Shown here piece by piece: positions 42,752 through 53,100 of a DNA stretch of 64,000 nt. Made by a program: the position numbers and the translations under genes. Source of the DNA: Ardenticatenales bacterium (lineage in GTDB: Bacteria; Chloroflexota; Anaerolineae; Promineifilales; Promineifilaceae); contig JACKBL010000005.1 of NCBI GenBank assembly GCA_020634515.1, positions 405,613 through 469,612 on the forward strand, given 5' to 3'. The notes under the pieces were generated by a model. It ran no database searches, was not told the origin of the DNA, and was given only the letters and a program-made list of their open reading frames with translations. How positions within the stretch are numbered: position 1 is the stretch's first letter; each line of letters begins with the position of its first letter.

Positions 42752-42779
42752 GTAGTGTCCGATTTGGAAAATCGGACTA
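42752..42779. repeat. REP-type palindrome right of the RAYT remnant
   Basis: GTAG (42752-42755) followed by GTCCGATTT / AAATCGGAC with a 3-nt loop. It reaches the trpF stop codon, so trpF transcription ends into this hairpin. Confidence 0.7.
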
Positions 42780-43445
42780 CGGAAAGGAAATAGACCGCAC
42801 GGCGGTGACGAAGCGGTGGATTGCTTTGTGGTCTTTGCGTCCGGGCGCGGACTCCACGCCGCTGGCCACATCAACGGCAAACGGGCGCACTTGCCGCACT
42901 GCCTGGGCTACGTTGTCCGGCGTGAGGCCGCCAGCCAGCATCAGGCCGGGAATCTGCGCGGCCAGGTGCGCGGCCATTTGCCAGTCCGTCGTTTGCCCCG
43001 TGCCGCCGCGTAAGTTGGGGTGAAACGTGTCAATGAGCAGCGCGGGGTGGTCCGGGTGGCGCTGTGGGGGCTGATACCATTCCGCCTCGGCTTCCGCTTC
43101 CGCCAGGGAGGTAGGGCGCAGCCCTTTGTAGGCGCGGCCGTAGAGGGGCGAGGCGGGATCGCCGATGAGGGCGGGCACTTCTTCGCCGTGCAACTGCGCC
43201 AGATCAAAGCCGCAGGCATCCATGTGCGCGGCCATTTCCGCGCCGCTGACGTTGACGAAGACGCCAACCAGTAGCGGACGTGGCTGCTGCCGGCATAACG
43301 TGTCACAAATGATGGCGGCGGCGGCGGGTGTGATCGCCCGTTTGCTGCCGGGCCAGAGGATAAAGCCGAGATAATCGGCTCCGGCGGCGGCGGCAACCTG
43401 GGCGTCTTCCAGGTTGGTGATGCCACAAATTTTCACACGGGTCAC
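42777..43445 (-). CDS. trpF: Phosphoribosylanthranilate isomerase
   Basis: 222 residues, TIM barrel. TRVKICGITNLEDAQVAAAA at the N terminus with the catalytic Cys, GFILWPGSKRAI, LLIDTFHPN, LAGGLTPDNVAQAV and VDVASGVESAPGRKD with the catalytic Asp and phosphate loop. Step three of tryptophan synthesis. GTG 43445 chosen: GGGAGA 8 nt upstream and canonical first residues; an upstream ATG at 43493 would add 16 residues across a hairpin. Confidence 0.93.
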   Translation of the reverse strand: MTRVKICGITNLEDAQVAAAAGADYLGFILWPGSKRAITPAAAAIICDTLCRQQPRPLLVGVFVNVSGAEMAAHMDACGFDLAQLHGEEVPALIGDPASPLYGRAYKGLRPTSLAEAEAEAEWYQPPQRHPDHPALLIDTFHPNLRGGTGQTTDWQMAAHLAAQIPGLMLAGGLTPDNVAQAVRQVRPFAVDVASGVESAPGRKDHKAIHRFVTAVRSISFP

Positions 43446-43482
43446 AATGGATTCTCCCACATGGGATGATGAGGGGGGGCCA

Positions 43483-43513
43483 GATTGGTTCAATCAGGAA
43501 GATTGAACCAATC
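43483..43513. repeat. Perfect 13-bp hairpin between ilvE and trpF
   Basis: GATTGGTTCAATC (43483-43495), loop AGGAA, complementary arm 43501-43513. No T-run in either direction. Related in sequence to the inner hairpin of the MITE (ATTGGACCAAT) and to a fragment near 56781. Confidence 0.7.
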
Positions 43514-43523
43514 CGGGGCTTGC

Positions 43524-44606
43524 TCAGTGCGCGTTGGCATGGATTTTCATTGTCCAGCCAAATGGATCTTTGCTGCGCCCATACTGAATGTCCGTGAGCG
43601 CCTGGTAGAGATGGGTGGTTACGGGGCCGGGTTTGTGGCCATTGATGATGTACTCTTTGTCTAAGTAACCAAATTTGCCGACGGGAGCGATGACGGCGGC
43701 GGTGCCACAGCCGAACACTTCTGTGATTTTGCCTGATTCGATGTCGGCGAGCATCTCGTAAACATCAATACGCGCCTCGCTGGTTTCGTAGCCCAGTGTA
43801 GGGGCCAACGTGAGGACTGAGTCGCGGGTGACGCCGGGGAGGATGCTGCCGGTGAGGGCGGGGGTGACGATGCGTTTGCCTTCGTAGACAAAGGCGATGT
43901 TCATGGCGCCGACTTCTTCGACGTAGCGCCCGTGGATGGCGTCGAGCCAGAGGACCTGGGAGTACCCCTTTTTGCGGGCTTCTTCGCTGACGTAGAGGCT
44001 GGCGGCGTAATTGCCGGCAGTTTTCGCTTCCCCAGTCCCTCCTACCACGGCGCGGCGGTATTTGTCGGAGATGTAAACGGGGATGGGGTTGAAGCCTTCT
44101 TTGAAGTAAGCGCCGGAGGGAGAAAGGATGACGTAGTGCAGGTAGCGGCTGCTGGCGTGGACGCCGAGGGCCGTTTCCGTGCCGATCATGACGGGGCGGA
44201 CGTAAAGGCTGGACCCGGGGGTGTCGGGGACCCAATTGTGGTCCAGTTCGATGAGTTTGACGACGGCGGTGAGGTGTTCTTCTTCGTCTACTGCCGGCAT
44301 TGCCATGCGTACCGCGGACTGATTAAACCGACGCATGTTCTCCCACGGACGAAACAGGTTGATGTCGCCATCAGGCCGACGATAGGCCTTGAATCCTTCA
44401 AAGATAGATTGGCCGTAATGGAGAACCGCGGAGGAGGGTTCCAGGCTGAATGATTGATAAGGGCAAATGGTGGCATCGTGCCAGCCAATGCCGGCATCAT
44501 AATGCTGCATAAACATACGGTCCGAAAACTTCGTGCAAAAGCCAAAATTGCTGGTAGGAACGGGCTTAAGGTCCGCCTCCTCCAGCGTCTTAATGTCGAT
44601 TTCCAT
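43524..44606 (-). CDS. ilvE: Branched-chain amino acid aminotransferase
   Basis: 360 residues, class IV PLP aminotransferase of the long (BCAT-2) type. PLP lysine in GEAKTAGNYAASLY, plus GQSIFEGFKAYRR, SSRYLHYVILSPSGAY and EVFGCGTAAVIAPVG. Last step of Leu/Ile/Val synthesis. GGAGG 7 nt before ATG 44606 is a strong start; the longer upstream frame is rejected. Confidence 0.95.
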   Translation of the reverse strand: MEIDIKTLEEADLKPVPTSNFGFCTKFSDRMFMQHYDAGIGWHDATICPYQSFSLEPSSAVLHYGQSIFEGFKAYRRPDGDINLFRPWENMRRFNQSAVRMAMPAVDEEEHLTAVVKLIELDHNWVPDTPGSSLYVRPVMIGTETALGVHASSRYLHYVILSPSGAYFKEGFNPIPVYISDKYRRAVVGGTGEAKTAGNYAASLYVSEEARKKGYSQVLWLDAIHGRYVEEVGAMNIAFVYEGKRIVTPALTGSILPGVTRDSVLTLAPTLGYETSEARIDVYEMLADIESGKITEVFGCGTAAVIAPVGKFGYLDKEYIINGHKPGPVTTHLYQALTDIQYGRSKDPFGWTMKIHANAH

Positions 44607-44928
44607 AAACAAACCTCCATGGCAAAATAGGGGAAGGGTGGATGTTAAGATCTCGTCACGTGTAATCAGGCAGCAGACACACACACCGCACCGAAGCAAC
44701 ATTGTAACCCAATATCCAGCCACCGAAAAGCGCCTTGCCCGCCGATATACCCTCAGCTCATGGACGTTCTGTAGGAGGTCGTTTCTGTTTGACCCGTGAA
44801 GACCCCAAGACGACAAAGGTCTTGACCGGGTGGGATGAATACCTGCCCTGGTCAAGACCCTCATCGTCTCCACAGTGGTGGACCGCGGGCTGCTACCGGG
44901 CGATTGCCGGAGAGACCCCTATCAGATG
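44607..44928. other. Intergenic region with a 10-bp inverted repeat
   Basis: About 320 bp between ilvE and the FG-GAP gene. GGTCTTGACC (44818-44827) and GGTCAAGACC (44850-44859) form a hairpin with a 22-nt loop. No gene is seen; the hairpin may end transcription from the FG-GAP gene. Confidence 0.6.
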
Positions 44929-47367
44929 CTATCGTGCGTCCTGCGCGGCAGCACCTTCGGTGTAGACGTAAGCCGCGCCCATGCTCCTGAGAAGACCGGG
45001 TGAGCCAACCAGAGCCGTCTCACCATTCAGCGCCACCCAACGGCCGAATTGCTTCAAGTATTTGCCGTCGCTGGCCGTCAGTACGGCTTCCTCAACCCAT
45101 TGCAGGCCGTTCAAACGGAACCGGTAGGCCGCGCCGGTCCAGGAATTCGTGCCGTACGCGCCGACCAGGGCCACATCTCCATCCAGCGACACCGACTTTC
45201 CAAACTGATCGTTGGCGGACAACGGCTCCGCTGTCACTTTCGCCTCGGCGTTCCAGTCTGCGCCATCCCAGCGAAAAATATAGGCCGCGCCTGACTGATT
45301 CGCCACACCATCCGCGCCAATGAGGGCAACCCCGTTGCTGAGGGAAACCGACCAGCCAAACTGGTCATGGGCTGTTCCGTCTTCAGCCATCAGCTTTGCC
45401 TCTTCGTCCCAGGCCAGACCGTTCCAACGGAAAACATACGCTGAGCCGGAGTCCGTTCCCTGATCGTCATCATAAACCGCGCTGAGCAAGGCCACATTGT
45501 CTTGCACGGCCACGGAAAAACTGAAGTAGTCACCCGCGCCGCCATCGCTGGCCAGCAATTTAGCTTCTTCGTTCCAGTTCGCGCCATCCCAACGGAAGAT
45601 GTAGGCCGACCCGGCGTCAACCCCGTTATCATCGTCTCCCTTGGCGCCTACGAGAATCAAATCCCCGTGGACCGCGACGCCGTAACCGAAGTAATCTTCC
45701 GCCGCGCCATCACTGGCGACTAATTTGGCCTCTTCGTTCCAATTCGCGCCGTCCCAGCGGAAGACGTAGACTGCGCCGGCGTGGTAACCATTGTCATTGT
45801 CGTAGGTTGCCGGCACGAGAATCACATCCCCATTCACCGCCACCATGCGCGCCTGATGATCCTCGAAGACGACGTCACTGCCTGTCAGTTTTGCTTCTTC
45901 AACCCAGGTTTGCCCATAGCGGCGGAACACGTAAGCCGCGCCGGACATGTCATTATTGTTATCGTCATAGACCGCGCCGACGACGGCGACATCGCCATCC
46001 AGCGCGACGGACCAGCCATACAAGTCTCCAATGCCGGCATCGTTGCCCATCAGTTTGGTTTCCTGCGTTTGGGGGGCGCTCAGGGTGGACTCAGCGGCGG
46101 TCCGGTTCTCCCGGAGAATCGCCGTCACTTCTTCGTCTTCCTGATGCGTCGGATAACCGCTTCCTTCCCCTTGCGACGCGGCGCCGGTCGGGTAGAAAGC
46201 ACACCGATGCAGGATGACGCGGCTGGGCCAGCCGGAAACATTGTAGTAATAGTAGACGTATGCGCCGTCAGGGGTTACATACCACTCCGGGTCCAGTTTC
46301 AGCACCGCCAGATTGGGATCATCCAGGCGTTGTGGTGCCGGAGGCTGACCGCCTCGTTCGGTTGGCAAGGCGAAAACCCAGATCGACCCTTCATCCTTTG
46401 CGTCGTTGAACAGCGCCAGTGAGATGTAGGAAGCGCCATCGTAAACAAACGGTTCCGGTGAGGCGATGTTCACGTGCGAGCCGGCTTCCGGCGGCGGCGC
46501 GAAGGTGACGAATGTGATGGGTTCTGTTGCCCCGGCCACCATCTGGTAAACGCGAATCTCCGAGGCGTACGTGTCTCCCTCCATCTTGACGGCTGCCATG
46601 TAGAGCAGATCCCCACCTGCTTCCGGCGCATTCCAGGCATAAGCGCCCAGTTTATCGCCGCTGTCGCTGGTGAGAACCGTCTCGGACAGGGTTGCCGTGT
46701 CGTATTGGACTAGCTGAATGGCATCACCGTGATGGCGACTGTACAGGATGGTATCATTCTCGATCCAGGTCGGCAGCGAAACGTCCAGTTCCACGTCTGG
46801 CAGGCGATGTTCCTGTGTCGGATTGCTCAGATCGAGCCAGTACACTTCCCAGGAGCCAAACAGCAGCGAGCGCCGGCGATACAGCAGTTTCCCGGAACCG
46901 TCCGCGCTGTTCGAGCCGTCGAAGTGGGTGCGGGAAATGTAGTCGGTGCCCGGCATAACCGGTTGTGATTGCCCGGTCACCGTGGACCACAAATACATCC
47001 GCTCCACCATGCCTTCCTGACGGGTATAGATGACCATAAGCGCCCCGTTGTGGCGCAACCACTCCGGACCATTGTCTTGCAGTTCGTTGATAGGCGAGAG
47101 TTGTCCGGCGAGCCAGAAATCCTGTCCCGTTTCGGAAACCAGGTCGCCGGTTGCCGGATCAAGCCATCCGGCCCAGGCATTGCCCGTGAGCCAGGCATCG
47201 CGAAACGTGATCATGTTGGCATCACTATCAATCTCCGGGTCTACATACTTTACCGATTCGGAACCGATTTGTACGTCATCATACGCATAGGCGACGAGTA
47301 AGTGTGTCATGAAGATAGCCGCGGCCATGATCAGAACTTTGATTGTTTTCTTCCAGTAGGCGTTCAT
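44929..47367 (-). CDS. Exported FG-GAP/beta-propeller repeat protein
   Basis: 812 residues. Signal peptide in the first ~25 residues (KKTIKVLIMAAAIFMTHLLV). The N-terminal half resembles TolB-like propeller blades (LLYRRRSLLFGSWEVYWLDL); the C-terminal ~360 residues hold seven or so ~50-residue FG-GAP-type blades with the recurring AAYVFRWDG / GDVALVGA pattern. ATG 47367 has GGAGG 5 nt upstream and begins the signal peptide, so the longer frame is rejected. Role probably extracellular binding or adhesion. It faces away from the adjacent NB-ARC gene. Confidence 0.8.
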   Translation of the reverse strand: MNAYWKKTIKVLIMAAAIFMTHLLVAYAYDDVQIGSESVKYVDPEIDSDANMITFRDAWLTGNAWAGWLDPATGDLVSETGQDFWLAGQLSPINELQDNGPEWLRHNGALMVIYTRQEGMVERMYLWSTVTGQSQPVMPGTDYISRTHFDGSNSADGSGKLLYRRRSLLFGSWEVYWLDLSNPTQEHRLPDVELDVSLPTWIENDTILYSRHHGDAIQLVQYDTATLSETVLTSDSGDKLGAYAWNAPEAGGDLLYMAAVKMEGDTYASEIRVYQMVAGATEPITFVTFAPPPEAGSHVNIASPEPFVYDGASYISLALFNDAKDEGSIWVFALPTERGGQPPAPQRLDDPNLAVLKLDPEWYVTPDGAYVYYYYNVSGWPSRVILHRCAFYPTGAASQGEGSGYPTHQEDEEVTAILRENRTAAESTLSAPQTQETKLMGNDAGIGDLYGWSVALDGDVAVVGAVYDDNNNDMSGAAYVFRRYGQTWVEEAKLTGSDVVFEDHQARMVAVNGDVILVPATYDNDNGYHAGAVYVFRWDGANWNEEAKLVASDGAAEDYFGYGVAVHGDLILVGAKGDDDNGVDAGSAYIFRWDGANWNEEAKLLASDGGAGDYFSFSVAVQDNVALLSAVYDDDQGTDSGSAYVFRWNGLAWDEEAKLMAEDGTAHDQFGWSVSLSNGVALIGADGVANQSGAAYIFRWDGADWNAEAKVTAEPLSANDQFGKSVSLDGDVALVGAYGTNSWTGAAYRFRLNGLQWVEEAVLTASDGKYLKQFGRWVALNGETALVGSPGLLRSMGAAYVYTEGAAAQDAR

Positions 47368-47580
47368 TTCATCCTCCGATATTGAGCCACGCTCATCTGA
47401 CAAGGTGTCTAAGAATCTGGCTGCGCGATTCCCCGCCGAGGGTATTGCGCAGTTGTCTTCATCTGCCTTCATGGTAGGCGTGGCCGGAGGAAATGTCGGT
47501 CGCCGCCGGCGTCGTTTCTGTGTCGGAGTCGTGTTACAATGTCACAGTAGTGGCGTATCTTTGGAGAAGGGGAACGCGAT

Positions 47581-50034
47581 ATGCAAGACAAGGCGGATTT
47601 TGCCGATGTACTTAATCGGTTTATGACCCGCGATGGACGTAATGCGAGCCAACTTTCCCAGCAGATAGGCGAGCAGTTTGGCCGTTATCAGAGAATTCCC
47701 CGGGAAACGCTTTATCGCTGGGCCAGCGGTTATGTCAAACGCCCCCGTAACTGCTGGGATATTGTTCGCCTGGCGGTGGTGCTGCGCCTATCGCGGGGGG
47801 AGGCGGATGCTTTGCTGCTGGCGGCGGAACATTGTTCCCTGGAGGCGTTGCGTGAACAGGCGCAAACAGAGGCGGAAGCGGAACTACTAGGATACTGGCC
47901 GGATGAGGAACTGCTTGCGCCGGCGCAGCCTGCCGTGGTGGAATGGGATTTGCGGGAAATGCCGGCACTTTCCATCCCCCCTCATGCCCCTTTGCCAACC
48001 GGCTCACGCCTGCTACTGACTCCCAATCCCCTGTTTGTCGGACGTACCGATGCGCTGCGTGACCTGGCTCAAACCCTGAAACATCATCGAACCGTCGCCC
48101 TAACCGGCCTGGGCGGCATCGGCAAAACGCAACTGGCGGTTGAGTTCGCGCACCGGTATGGTCGCTACTTCCCCGGCGGCATCTTCTGGCTTTCATTTGC
48201 CGACGCGGCCGCCGTGCCGGCACAAGTTGCCATTTGCGGTGGTCTACATGGCCTCAATTTGTCCCCTGACTTTGATGATTTGCCCGTAGACAGACAGGTG
48301 GACCTGGTGCAACGGGCATGGCGTGAGCCATCCCCGCGCCTGCTCATCTTCGATAATTGTGAAGAGGAGGCATTGCTTGCCCGCTGGCGACCGGCGCACG
48401 GGGGATGCCGGGTCTTGATCACCAGTCGGCGCGCGCGCTGGGACCTGGCGCTTGATGTCGTCGCGTTGCCGTTAGAGGTGTTCCCGCGCCACGAGAGCGT
48501 CAGCCTGCTGCGCCGGTTTTGTGCCGATATGGACCTGACGGAAGCCGCCGAAATCGCCGCCGAACTGGGGGACCTGCCGTTGGCGCTGCATCTTGCCGGC
48601 AATTTTCTCGACCGATACCAGTTCGACTTAACGCCGCTTGCTTACCTGGAGCAATTACGCGCCCTGCGGGAATATTTCCTGAAACATCCCTCGTTACAGG
48701 GATGGGGGGCCGGCTATTCACCCACCGGGCACGAAACCCACGTAGGCCTCACCCTCTCAATTAGCACCAATCGACTCGACCCGAACGACGATGTTGATGC
48801 CCTGGCTCAATCTTTATTAGCGCGCGCTGCCTGCTTTGCCCCCAATGAACCGATTCCCAGCCATTTGTTGCGGGCCGCGCTGACCCAAGCGGGACGGAAC
48901 CCATCAGCCGCCAACCCACTGCTTGTCGCAGACGCCTTGTCTCGCCTCCTGGCGCTGGGACTCATCCAGGAAAGCGGCGATAGAACCTATGTCCACCTGC
49001 ATCGGCTGTTAGCCGCCTTTGTCAACATGCTGGTCTCCGATTCCGCGGCGATCCCTGACGCTACGGCGCGAAGTGATGTCGAAGCAGCCGTTTTGCGGGA
49101 AGCGCAGCGCCTCAACAAAAGGCGCAATCCGGGACCACTACGCATGTGGGATATTCATCTGTACCATTTGACCGGGATTGCTTTGTCGCGCCAGGACGCG
49201 CGAGCGGCGGACTTGTGTCACGCTTTGGCGGTGTATCTACAACTAAGTGGGAAATACGCCGAGGCCCAATCCTATTTTGAGCAGGCGCTGGTTATTCGAC
49301 GCCGCGTCTTGGGGGGCGCGCATCCTGATACCGCCAGTGCGCTTCACTGCCTGGGCGCCCTGTTTGGCGACATGAACAAACCAGACGAAGCGCAAAATTG
49401 CCTGGAACAGGCGTTATTGATACGCGAACAGGTGGCGGAACCGGATTTCCTGGAGATAGCCGAGAGTCTGAGCGTGTTGGGGAACGTGTTGTTGGCTGCC
49501 GGCAAACTGCCGCGGGCGCAACCATGCCTGGAACGCGCCCTCGCCCTGTACAAACAACATCTGGGAGCGGATCATGCGCAAACGGCCATTAGTTATGGAC
49601 AGCTTGGCGCGTTGTATCAGGCGAAGGGGGATTTGTCGGCGGCTCGCTTCTATGCACGGCAGGCCCAGGCGATCCGTGAACGCCTGTTCGATACGGACTT
49701 TCCGCGAACGGCGACCAGTCTCGTCAATTTAGGGGTCTTGTTTCAGGATATGGGGAACCTGGCGGACGCCGCGCCCATGCTGCAGGAAGCCCTGTCGATC
49801 TTTGAACTCAAACTGGGGCCGGCGCATCCGCATATTGCCGTCATCCTGAGCCAGTTAGGCCGGGTGGCTCAGGCAGCGGGGGACACGGCCCAGGCCCGGA
49901 CATACCTGGAGCGCGCCCTGGTTGTTCAAGATATGGCTTTGGGACCTGACCATCCGGAGACGGCAGCGCTGCGGGTTGAGCTAAACGCGCTGCTGTCGGG
50001 GAATTCAGACGACGGGCATCGGGGCGCCCTGTAA
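47581..50034 (+). CDS. HTH + NB-ARC (STAND) + TPR protein
   Basis: 817 residues. N-terminal XRE-like HTH region (about 8-80: ASQLSQQIGEQFGRYQRIPR, ETLYRWASG), NB-ARC NTPase from ~150 with FVGR, Walker A GLGGIGKT (176-183) and Walker B RLLIFDNCEE, winged-helix part to about 500, then about seven tetratricopeptide repeats to the end (EAQSYFEQALVIRRRVLG pattern). This is the NLR-like plan used by bacterial transcription regulators and by phage-sensing STAND proteins; sensing is likely through the TPRs. Divergent from the FG-GAP gene, convergent with the giant kinase gene. Confidence 0.85.
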   Translation: MQDKADFADVLNRFMTRDGRNASQLSQQIGEQFGRYQRIPRETLYRWASGYVKRPRNCWDIVRLAVVLRLSRGEADALLLAAEHCSLEALREQAQTEAEAELLGYWPDEELLAPAQPAVVEWDLREMPALSIPPHAPLPTGSRLLLTPNPLFVGRTDALRDLAQTLKHHRTVALTGLGGIGKTQLAVEFAHRYGRYFPGGIFWLSFADAAAVPAQVAICGGLHGLNLSPDFDDLPVDRQVDLVQRAWREPSPRLLIFDNCEEEALLARWRPAHGGCRVLITSRRARWDLALDVVALPLEVFPRHESVSLLRRFCADMDLTEAAEIAAELGDLPLALHLAGNFLDRYQFDLTPLAYLEQLRALREYFLKHPSLQGWGAGYSPTGHETHVGLTLSISTNRLDPNDDVDALAQSLLARAACFAPNEPIPSHLLRAALTQAGRNPSAANPLLVADALSRLLALGLIQESGDRTYVHLHRLLAAFVNMLVSDSAAIPDATARSDVEAAVLREAQRLNKRRNPGPLRMWDIHLYHLTGIALSRQDARAADLCHALAVYLQLSGKYAEAQSYFEQALVIRRRVLGGAHPDTASALHCLGALFGDMNKPDEAQNCLEQALLIREQVAEPDFLEIAESLSVLGNVLLAAGKLPRAQPCLERALALYKQHLGADHAQTAISYGQLGALYQAKGDLSAARFYARQAQAIRERLFDTDFPRTATSLVNLGVLFQDMGNLADAAPMLQEALSIFELKLGPAHPHIAVILSQLGRVAQAAGDTAQARTYLERALVVQDMALGPDHPETAALRVELNALLSGNSDDGHRGAL

Positions 50035-50185
50035 TGAGTCCGATGTCGCCGCCAGCGGCGCGGCCTATCCAAACCTGTTGGCGGATGCGCCCTTAGGGTT
50101 CGCGTAAAATTGCCTTGGGATTATGCGGTAAGTAAGAACCCTTTCAGCGCATCCGTCCATTCCTATCGTGTTAACGGCTGCGCCC

Positions 50186-53100
50186 TTATGGCCGTTGTCC
50201 GGCCAGAAGCAGGTCCATGTCCCAGGTACACAGCTTGCCGTCCCAAGAAGACGAAAACAAGGAATGTCCATCGGGGCCAAACAAGACATTGGTGATTGTG
50301 TTTGTGTGTGCGTCAATGCGAGCCAGTTCCTCCCCTGTTTGCAGGTCCCACAGGCTCACCAGACTCTCGCCGGGCGACACGCTCAGATTTCCGGAGCCAG
50401 AAGCCGCGTACCGTCCGTCCGGGCTGATGGCAACACTGTTCACGCTGGAGGCATGAACAGTCATTTGCAGCGTTGCCTGGCCCGAAGCCACGTCCCACAG
50501 GACAAGCTGGCCATCCCCGTCACCCTCACGGAATGAGGATGTGGAGAGCAGATAGCGTCCATCTAGACTGACGGCCAGACTTTCTATCCAGCCGGTCCCG
50601 CCGTTTTCCTCGATGGCAAAGTGACGGACGATCTCGTTTGTTTCCCAGGCCCACATGACCACCTCCCCTTCCGTGTCACCCCAAAAGAGGCTATGACTAT
50701 CGGCGCTGAAGGTCACGCTTTCGATGCGATTATCATGTTTCAAGCTCTGGCGCACCTGCCCAAAATGCTCCAGCGATAAATCCCAGACAAGAAGCAACCC
50801 GTCAATAAACGCCGCCGCCGCCACCCGACCATCCGGGCTGATGGCTAACTGAGTGATATAGCCCGTAGGCTCCGTCCCATCTATTCCCAGGTAAGCGATG
50901 ACCGTGCCGTCGGCGCGAGACCACAAGATTGGCCTCTTCTCATAAAAGGCGGCGGAGAGAACGTAATTGCCATCGGGCGAAATCGCCATGGTGTGTACCC
51001 GTTCCACATGCCCGCTAAATCGCATTACCTCACCGCGCGTCGTCAAGTCCCAAACGAGGATATCGTTTATTGTCGTTGAAGGATCGTCCATGTTGGCGAC
51101 GCCGGAACCGGCCAGCGCATACTTGCCATCCGGCGTGATCGCCAGGCCCCAGATGCCACCAATGGGAAGGGAAAGGCAATCCAGGGGCATAGCCGGTTCC
51201 AGGCGCAAGGTGTATTCCCCTTCGGATTGGTCTCGGTAGCCGCGGACTTCAATCGTGTACTGGCCCGTTGCCGGCAGGAGGACGTTATCCAACAGTGAAT
51301 CGCTGATCGTACCGTTAAGCCTGTCATCATTTTCCGCCAGCAGCGTGCCGTCAGGGGCGTAGACTCGCAGCCGCGTGTCCAGCAGGCTGCTATCTGGCTG
51401 TTGGTTCTGAGCGACGAAGTCGTTCACAGGATGGTCCGCGATAGCGCTGATTTTTATTTGTTCGTCTACTTCTCCTTGATAGGCCCAGTTTTGGCCGCCG
51501 CCGGGTGGGAGTTGGCCGCGATGGTCGGTGTTTGGCGTGAGGATGCCGGCATACGCCGGTGTCATCGTAGGCGTCGGCGGCGGCCCGGCCGGTGGTTCCG
51601 CGGCCACACTCGTGACCGCGAGCGCGCGCGCCACGGGTGTCTGTGGCATCGTCGTTATCATCGGCGCCAGGGATGGCGCTACCGAATCCGCGCCACATGC
51701 AGGCGCGACGTGATAAATATCTCGATCGGGGCAGCTTAGTTGCACGATATAACGATTGGCATAAACCCATTGCAGCAAATCATCCCAGGTATAATCCAAT
51801 CGCCACACGATCAGCCCTTCACCCCAGGCGCTGGACAAAGCCATTTGCCCATCTGAGCGGACATCAATTTCCCCGGCGTTAATCCCGTACGCGGCAAATT
51901 GGCGTATTTTGGCGCCGCTTATCAAGTCCCAAATGAAGACCGTGCTTGTATTCATACTGACAATAGCATAACGACCGTCGGGGCTGAAACTAACGCCGGC
52001 CACCTGTCCAGGTTGTTGGAGGTGCTTCAACTCCCTCCCGGTCCCTAAATCCCACCAGCGAACAGAGCCATCTCTACTGCCGGATAGCGCTGTCTTCCCA
52101 TCGGGACTGATTCTTGCCCCGATGATTTCTGCCGCATGTCCTGAAAATTGCTGCTGTATGTCTCCCGTTGCCACATCCCATAGCAGCATCGTGAGGTTGG
52201 CCGACGTAAGCGCCTGGCGGCCATCCGGGGTGAAATTCACGCTGCGCACGAAACCTCGCTGCGAACCGAACCGTCGCAACAGTTGGCCCGTGTCCAGATC
52301 CCATACAATGACTACCTCATCGGCACCGCCGGAAAGAGCCGTTCGTCCATCGGGGCTAAAGGTTACGCTGATCACGGGCGCGGCGTGTCCCTCCAGTCGA
52401 TGTATCGCCTGACCGTTAGCCAGGTCCCACAAAATAACCGTCTTATCCGAAGACGCGGATAGACCAAAGCGACCATCCGGACTGACGGCTACCCCCCAAA
52501 CTGGACCTTGATGCGGTACCCCGTTCCCCAGGTAAACGGGAGCGCCGGGATTGTCGAGATGCCACAAACGGACGGTGCCGTCGTAATGACCGGAAAGAAT
52601 CGATTGCCCATCGGGCGTGAAGCGGGCGACGCTATAACCGGTCAGGTCAGGAACATAGGCGTCGTCCCCTGTCAAACGAATGAGTTCCGCCCCGCTGCGG
52701 AGTTGCCACAGGCGTAGTGTGTTGTCTACGGAGCCGGTCAAGGCCAGTCGGCCATCCGGGCTAAAGGCAACGGCCAGTACTGCTTGCGTGTGACCGCTGA
52801 GGCGTTCGATCTCCGTACTGGTTTCTACGTCCCATAACCGGACCGTGTTATCCGCGGAACTGGACAGAATGGTGCGACCATCCGGGCTAAAGGACACACT
52901 CCATATATCTGACGTATGCCCGCGAAATTCCTGTCGCCGTTGGCCTGTCTGCAAATCCCACAACCATAGATCGAAATGAGGTAAAGAGGCTCCCGTCAGG
53001 GCAGATCGGCCGTCCGGGCTGAAGGCCACGCTCTGGATTGCGCCTTCATACCCGGCAATGATGCGCAATGCTTTGCCGGTTTCCGTATCCCACCAGATCA

